The notes below the pieces were generated by a model. The model searched no databases and was not told the origin of the DNA. It saw only the letters and a program-made list of their open reading frames with translations. From DATCYZ01 sp036526195 (lineage in GTDB: Bacteria; Pseudomonadota; Gammaproteobacteria; Burkholderiales; SG8-39): a DNA stretch of 8,953 nt. This document shows positions 5,860 to 8,953 of the stretch, piece by piece. The stretch covers positions 1 to 8,953 of the forward strand of contig DATCYZ010000051.1 of the NCBI GenBank assembly GCA_036526195.1, written 5' to 3'. The stretch's first letter is position 1; each line of letters starts with the position of its first letter. The translations under genes were made by a program, and so were the position numbers.

Positions 5860-7101
5860 CATTACGACGCGCTCGAAACGCGCGCGCCCGAGGCGCGCGA
5901 GGCGCAGCTGATGGAAGCGCTGCCCGGGCAGGTGGCGCACGCGAAGAGGAATGCGCCGGGTTTCGCGAAGATCCTGGCGGATGTCGATCCCGCGGCGGTG
6001 CGCGATCGCGCAGCGCTCGCCAGGCTGCCGCTGACGCGGAAATCCGACCTCGGCGAACTGCAGAAGGCGATGCCGCCGCTCGGCGGGTTGAACGCGACCC
6101 CGATCGCCGATCTCGCCTGCCTGTACGTGTCGCCCGGCCCGGTCTACGACCCCGAGGGGCTGGCGCCGGACTGGTGGCGCACCGCGCGCGCGCTCTTTGC
6201 CGGGGGCTTTCGCGGCACCGACCGCGTGGCGAACACCTTCTCGCACCACTTCACGCCGGCCGCGTCGATCTACGCGACCGGCCTGCGCGCGCTCGGCTGC
6301 ACGGTGGTGCCCACCGGCGTCGGGCAGACCGAGATGCAGGTCAGCACGATCCGGGACCTGGGGCTGAGCGGCTACGTCGGCACCCCGTCGTTCCTCAAGC
6401 TGATCGTCGAGAAGGCCGACGAGGTGAAGGCGGACCTGTCGTGCCTCAAGCGCGCCAGCGTCGGCGCGGAGTACCTGCCGCCGGCGCTGCGCGAGGCGAT
6501 GCGCGCGCGCGGCATCGTGGTGACCCAGTCCTATGGCACCGCGGACCTCGGGCTGGTGGCCTACGAATCATTGCTCGCCGATGGCGGCGTGGGCGAGGGC
6601 ATGATCCTCGAGGAAAAACTCATCCTCGAGATCGTCCGGCCCGGCACCGGCGACCCGGTGGCGCAGGGGGAAGTGGGCGAGGTGGTGATCACCAGCTTCA
6701 ATCCGGACTATCCGTTGATCCGTTTCGCCACCGGCGACCTCTCCGCCGTGCTGCCCGGGACCAGTCCCTGCGGGCGCACCAACGTGCGCATTCGCGGCTG
6801 GATGGGGCGCGCCGACCAGACCACCAAGGTGCGCGCGATGTTCGTTACGCCAAAGCAGGTGAACGAGATCGTCCGGCGGCACGACGCAGTCTCGAAGGCG
6901 CGCCTGGTGATCGAGGGCGAGACGGGCGACGAGCGCATGACGCTGAAATGCGAGGCTGCGACCCGGCCCGACGGCCTGCAGGCCGCCCTCGTCGCCTCGA
7001 TCCGCGAGGTCACCAAGCTGCGCGGCGAGGCGGAACTCGTTGCGCCGGGCAGCCTGCCGAACGACGGCAAGGTGATCGAGGACCTGCGCAAGTACACCTG
7101 A
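5851..7101 (+). CDS. PaaK-like (phenylacetate-CoA ligase family) adenylate-forming enzyme with a variant P-loop
   Basis: This 416-residue protein belongs to the short PaaK branch of the ANL superfamily, which turns aromatic acids into aryl-CoA using ATP. Visible are YDALETR near the N-terminus, the adenine-binding motif SYGTAD (227-232), RFATGD (291-296), the hinge GRADQTTKVR (319-328) leading into MFVTPKQV, and a C-terminal PNDGK with the likely catalytic Lys407. The phosphate-binding loop, normally like SSGTTGKPT, is replaced by VSPGPVYDPEG (93-103), lacking the Thr/Ser-Gly run and the Lys. The start at 5851 gives the family N-terminus although no Shine-Dalgarno is seen. It lies six bases after livF and ends the operon. 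Its likely role is CoA activation of the imported acid or a related intermediate. The altered loop means a true ligase activity should be shown, not assumed. Confidence 0.9.
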   Translation: MSGHYDALETRAPEAREAQLMEALPGQVAHAKRNAPGFAKILADVDPAAVRDRAALARLPLTRKSDLGELQKAMPPLGGLNATPIADLACLYVSPGPVYDPEGLAPDWWRTARALFAGGFRGTDRVANTFSHHFTPAASIYATGLRALGCTVVPTGVGQTEMQVSTIRDLGLSGYVGTPSFLKLIVEKADEVKADLSCLKRASVGAEYLPPALREAMRARGIVVTQSYGTADLGLVAYESLLADGGVGEGMILEEKLILEIVRPGTGDPVAQGEVGEVVITSFNPDYPLIRFATGDLSAVLPGTSPCGRTNVRIRGWMGRADQTTKVRAMFVTPKQVNEIVRRHDAVSKARLVIEGETGDERMTLKCEAATRPDGLQAALVASIREVTKLRGEAELVAPGSLPNDGKVIEDLRKYT

Positions 7102-7104
7102 GCG

Positions 7105-7122
7105 CCCGCGTTCGCAGGCGGG
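7105..7122. terminator. Weak hairpin between convergent gene ends
   Basis: The 22 bases between the ligase stop and the end of the opposing tfpZ-like gene include CCCGC (7105-7109) and GCGGG (7118-7122) around an 8-base loop. There is no T-run on either side, so it is at best a weak bidirectional terminator. No better candidate is present, and transcripts may read into each other. Confidence 0.3.
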
Positions 7123-7123
7123 T

Positions 7124-7912
7124 TCAGCGCGCGAACAGGTAGACGTGCCCGGCAAGCCGGCCGTTCGCGCGGTCGATCGCCAGCAACGCGCTCGAGTATC
7201 GGCCGTACACCGGAACGAAGGCAAACGCCGTTGCCGGGACGCCGCGCTCCGACGCGAATGCCTCGATCCGCGCGCCGGCCCCAGGCCAGGTGGCTTCCAT
7301 CTGCTCGCGGGTCTGCCCGGCGGCGAGCACCTCCTCCAGCGCCTCGCCCTCGAGCGGGAGGAAGCGCTCCGACATGCGCAGCACGCTGGTGCCGACCACG
7401 GAGGCGGCAACGACGGTCGCACGCGCCTCGGCCTTGTCCTTTGGCAGCGGAACGAGGAGCAATGGCGGGCGCTCCGGCGACAGCGCGCGCAATTGCTCCA
7501 GCGTGCGCGGTCCGTCACGCAGCAGCGCTTCCCCGATCGGGAAGAACTCCATGCGCGGATAGCCGGCGTAAACCACGACCTGCGGCCGGCCGGCGTACAG
7601 CACCTGCACACCCCAGGTGAGTGCGGCAGACTGGACGAAGGCGATCACGGTGAAGATGAGCGCGAGCTGTTTTCGCCCGGGCCGGTAAAGAAAGAACGTC
7701 AGTGCCGGGCCAAGGATCAGGTCCACCGCTGCGGCGACGGAAACGATGAATACGCCGCCGTCGATCCAGAAGTAGGGCGGGGGCAGCCAGGCGAGGACGG
7801 CCACGGTCACGATGGCAACGAAGAGGGCCGCACTGATGCCGGCGTGGATGCCGAAGGCGCGCGCCTTGGCCCTGAACAACGCGCGTCGTTCGGGTGACAT
7901 CACGCCCCTCAT
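7124..7912 (-). CDS. TfpX/TfpZ-family type IV pilin accessory membrane protein
   Basis: This is an inner-membrane protein of 262 residues (258 if the second ATG at 7900 is used). Counting from the second start, three hydrophobic segments lie near residues 15-38, 48-71 and 78-101, followed by a soluble, presumably periplasmic, region. The pattern is that of TfpX/TfpZ pilin accessory proteins: an IDGG motif (46-49) after the first segment, DLILGPALTF (60-69), an RPGRK turn (73-77), a third segment starting at QLALIF and YAGRP (102-106). Family members assist or modulate assembly of particular type IV pilins and are normally encoded beside a pilin gene; none is here. The first ATG overlaps the isomerase stop as TGATG, so translation is probably coupled. 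A 12-bp tandem duplication created the two alternative starts, each with AGGGG four bases upstream. The assignment rests on recognising the pattern; function in this organism is unknown. Confidence 0.78.
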   Translation of the reverse strand: MRGVMSPERRALFRAKARAFGIHAGISAALFVAIVTVAVLAWLPPPYFWIDGGVFIVSVAAAVDLILGPALTFFLYRPGRKQLALIFTVIAFVQSAALTWGVQVLYAGRPQVVVYAGYPRMEFFPIGEALLRDGPRTLEQLRALSPERPPLLLVPLPKDKAEARATVVAASVVGTSVLRMSERFLPLEGEALEEVLAAGQTREQMEATWPGAGARIEAFASERGVPATAFAFVPVYGRYSSALLAIDRANGRLAGHVYLFAR

Positions 7913-7921
7913 CACGCCCCT
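7898..7921. repeat. 12-bp perfect tandem duplication at the isomerase/tfpZ-like junction
   Basis: CATCACGCCCCT occurs at 7898-7909 and again at 7910-7921. On the minus strand each unit reads AGGGGCGTGATG, a Shine-Dalgarno-like AGGGG four bases before an ATG. The upstream unit also contains the isomerase TGA. Because the unit is 12 bases, both ATGs are in the same frame and the longer product gains only MRGV. Confidence 0.95.
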
Positions 7922-8541
7922 TTGCGTGCGGCGCCGACCGGCAGCGTGGCGATGCGCCGCATCTCCGCGCGATCGAACAGGCCCGGGTCCGCGAGCCAGG
8001 TCTTCAGGAAGTCGACGGCATCCGCGCCCCAGAACAGTTCGCCCTCGACGATGAAGGTTGGCACGCCGAAGACGCCCGCGTCGGCCGCGGCTTGCGTGCC
8101 CGTGCGCAGTGCGTCCTTGATCGCCGGGCTGCCGATTCGGGCCGGGTCCACGCCCAAGCGAGTGGTGAGCTCGACAAAGCGCTGCGGGTCCGCCGGATCC
8201 GCCCCGGTTGTCCAGAGCGCGCGGAAGATGGTGTCGACGGATTCCCGCGTCGCGCCGGCCGCGATCGCGAGGCGCAGGTGATGCAGCGGGTTGAAGGGGT
8301 GGGTCGCGGGAAAGCGGAACGGCACGGCATGCGTGTCCGCCCACCACTGGCAGTACCGATAGGTGTGCAGCCGCTTGGTCGGCAGTTCCGCCGGCCCCTT
8401 CTGCCCCCAGTGCTCGAGCAGGCCGGCGAACAGCACCGGGCGGAACGTGATCTCGAGGTCCGCGGGCAACTCGCGAAACCTGGACAGGCAGAGCCAGGCA
8501 AAGGGCGAGACGAAATCGAAATACCAGTCGAGACGGCGCAT
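7912..8541 (-). CDS. 2-hydroxychromene-2-carboxylate isomerase homologue (GST-kappa/DsbA-like fold)
   Basis: This 209-residue protein matches the thioredoxin-fold family that includes NahD, the glutathione-dependent 2-hydroxychromene-2-carboxylate isomerase of naphthalene breakdown, and kappa-class glutathione transferases. The N-terminus WYFDFVSPFAWL carries the glutathione-activating Ser (Ser12) in place of a DsbA CxxC. A helical insert follows, with THPFNPLHHLRLAIAAG (80-96), and the C-terminal GVFGVPTFIVEGELFWGADA (156-175) contains the expected cis-Pro (161). Length is normal (about 200). The ATG at 8541 is chosen because it begins the family core; it has no clear Shine-Dalgarno, and an in-frame ATG at 8631 would add 30 non-family residues. 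The gene overlaps the tfpZ-like start. The substrate is unknown: many homologues occur outside naphthalene pathways, and it may be a general glutathione-dependent isomerase or transferase. Confidence 0.88.
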   Translation of the reverse strand: MRRLDWYFDFVSPFAWLCLSRFRELPADLEITFRPVLFAGLLEHWGQKGPAELPTKRLHTYRYCQWWADTHAVPFRFPATHPFNPLHHLRLAIAAGATRESVDTIFRALWTTGADPADPQRFVELTTRLGVDPARIGSPAIKDALRTGTQAAADAGVFGVPTFIVEGELFWGADAVDFLKTWLADPGLFDRAEMRRIATLPVGAARKGA

Positions 8542-8552
8542 GGCGGCAATGT

Positions 8553-8563
8553 GGGGCGTGATG
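8553..8563 (+). repeat. Inverted 11-base copy of the junction repeat, in the isomerase leader
   Basis: GGGGCGTGATG on the plus strand is the exact reverse complement of the 11-base core CATCACGCCCC found twice at 7898-7920. In minus-strand mRNA this site reads CATCACGCCCC, eleven bases before the isomerase ATG, and is fully complementary to the Shine-Dalgarno/start region of the tfpZ-like gene. It could be coincidence or a functional pairing element. Confidence 0.9.
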
Positions 8564-8586
8564 GACTTCAATGTATCACTGGCCTC

Positions 8587-8621
8587 TTCCGGCGGCCGGA
8601 CGTTCCGGACGCGCGCCGGAA
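8587..8621. repeat. Nested inverted repeat in the isomerase leader
   Basis: TTCCGGCG (8587-8594) and CGCCGGAA (8614-8621) form an 8-bp outer stem, and CCGGA (8596-8600) and TCCGG (8604-8608) form an inner 5-bp hairpin with a CGT loop. It lies 45 bases upstream of the isomerase ATG, between that gene and the AT-rich palindrome. It may be a structured mRNA leader; there is no T-run to suggest termination. Confidence 0.6.
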
Positions 8622-8634
8622 CACGCCACATAGC

Positions 8635-8650
8635 AACATATATGTTACCA
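8635..8650 (-). promoter_or_regulatory. AT-rich palindrome, candidate operator with extended -10 promoter
   Basis: AACATATATGTT (8635-8646) is a perfect 12-bp palindrome inside a short AT-rich island in otherwise very GC-rich DNA. Overlapping it on the minus strand is TGGTAACAT (8650-8642), which resembles an extended -10 element (TG-N-TAACAT). No matching -35 is seen. It would drive the isomerase and tfpZ-like genes from about 8635, leaving a leader of about 95 bases. Overlap of palindrome and -10 suits a repressor site. This assignment is inference. Confidence 0.42.
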
Positions 8651-8687
8651 ATAGCCGGATCTCGGCGACCGGCCCGCCGCGACCGCC

Positions 8688-8876
8688 TCAGCGGGTCACG
8701 GGTTGCGGCAGATTCAGGCGCAGTCGTCGTGCCGGCAGGGCGGCGACCACTTCGGCGCGCGCCGCTTCATCCAGCGATCCCCAGCCCGCGATTTCCTGCA
8801 GCGTGCGGCAGCAGCCGAGGCACACGCCGGCGGCTTCATCCATCACGCAGATCTTGATGCAGGGGGAGGGGGTCAT
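8688..8876 (-). CDS. DUF1289 small cysteine-rich protein
   Basis: This 62-residue protein has the DUF1289 pattern: SPCIKICVMDEAAGVCLGC, followed by CRTLQEIAGW and a C-terminal helical, Arg-rich part. The cysteines Cys6, Cys10, Cys19 and Cys22 form the CxxxC...CxxC arrangement often proposed to bind a metal or Fe-S cluster. An additional Cys23 takes the place where Gly is common. The molecular role of DUF1289 is not established. The start is the ATG at 8876; the preceding GGATGCACCACC offers only a weak Shine-Dalgarno, but the conserved SPC near the N-terminus supports it. The gene is 146 bases from the isomerase gene on the same strand, with a possible promoter between, so it is probably a separate unit. 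A REP-like palindrome sits about 16 bases before its start. Confidence 0.88.
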   Translation of the reverse strand: MTPSPCIKICVMDEAAGVCLGCCRTLQEIAGWGSLDEAARAEVVAALPARRLRLNLPQPVTR

Positions 8877-8891
8877 GGTGGTGCATCCAAT

Positions 8892-8913
8892 AAAAGGGGG
8901 TCTGACCCCTTTT
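8892..8913. repeat. REP-like palindrome with GGGGTC/GACCCC core
   Basis: AAAAGGGG (8892-8899) and CCCCTTTT (8906-8913) are exact inverted repeats; in another register GGGGTC (8897-8902) and GACCCC (8904-8909) flank a single T. An 8-bp hairpin with a TCTGA loop is possible in either transcript. From memory, dispersed intergenic palindromes with this core are common in proteobacterial genomes, some linked to REP-associated tyrosine transposases; I could not check this. It lies in the leader or promoter of the DUF1289 gene. In the minus direction the stem is followed by TTTTATT and could act as a terminator for upstream transcription. Confidence 0.7.
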
Positions 8914-8944
8914 CCACAAAAGCCGATACGGAGATCGTACTGGC

Positions 8945-8953
8945 GGAAAAGGG
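8945..8953. repeat. Truncated second copy of the REP-like element at the window edge
   Basis: GGAAAAGGG is the exact reverse complement of CCCTTTTCC at 8907-8915. It looks like the beginning of an inverted second copy, with 29 bases between the two. The window ends before the diagnostic TCTGA/TCAGA core, so this is tentative. Confidence 0.4.

Noticed and set aside
1912..6249. A stop-free minus-strand frame of 1445 codons opposite the transporter genes.
   Set aside because: It lies antisense to six well-supported genes, is rich in His, Arg and Glu/Asp as expected from GC-biased codons read backwards, and shows no recognisable domain. GC-rich DNA commonly yields such shadows.
8542..8631. Longer isomerase beginning at the ATG at 8631.
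   Set aside because: The family core begins at RRLDWYFDF; the added 30 residues have no family character and would cover the nested inverted repeat and the leader pairing element. It remains a minor possibility because the 8541 start has no clear Shine-Dalgarno.
1..8953. Search for a CRISPR array, tRNA, rRNA, intact transposase, phage or toxin-antitoxin genes.
   Set aside because: No spaced direct repeats, tRNA-like cloverleaf or recognisable mobile or defence protein was seen. The only repeat-type elements are the short ones listed.

Overview
The window is GC-rich, densely packed bacterial DNA. Codon use is strongly biased to G/C at third positions, so long open frames also appear on the opposite strand without being genes. 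The gene content fits a proteobacterium, most likely a betaproteobacterium of the Burkholderiales/Rhodocyclales kind: a branched-chain-amino-acid-type (HAAT) ABC importer set between two acyl-CoA ligases, a TfpX/TfpZ-type pilin accessory protein, and a DUF1289 protein. The taxon is an inference from family composition, not from a marker gene.

Bases 1-7101 (plus strand) look like one operon. In order: the 3' end of a long-chain-type AMP-forming acyl-CoA synthetase; LivG-type ATPase; LivH and LivM permeases; a secreted substrate-binding protein; LivF-type ATPase; and a PaaK-like (phenylacetate-CoA ligase family) enzyme. Junctions are a 4-base ATGA overlap, then gaps of 1, 2, 69, 63 and 6 bases. 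The likely job is capture and import of a carboxylic acid, probably aromatic or hydrophobic, and its conversion to a CoA thioester. The ligand cannot be read from sequence. The two wide gaps flank the binding-protein gene. The first has a small hairpin and the strongest Shine-Dalgarno in the window; the second has a 12-bp perfect hairpin followed by a T-rich run. This suits making more binding protein than membrane or ATPase subunits.

Bases 7124-8876 (minus strand) run toward the operon. A DUF1289 Cys-rich small protein (8876-8688) is followed, after a 146-base gap with an AT-rich palindrome and a nested inverted repeat, by a GST-kappa/DsbA-fold 2-hydroxychromene-2-carboxylate isomerase homologue (8541-7912). 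A TfpX/TfpZ-like membrane protein (7912-7124) follows, coupled through a TGATG stop/start. A 12-bp tandem duplication at that junction duplicates both ribosome-binding site and start codon. Its 11-base core recurs inverted in the isomerase leader, so leader and tfpZ-type start could pair in the mRNA.

Bases 8892-8953 hold a REP-like palindrome with a GGGGTC/GACCCC core and what looks like the beginning of a second, inverted copy cut by the window edge. No rRNA, tRNA, CRISPR array, intact insertion sequence or prophage gene was seen. I found no clearly novel multi-gene system. The most notable items are the non-canonical phosphate-loop region of the PaaK-like ligase and several RNA- or DNA-level structures at gene junctions.
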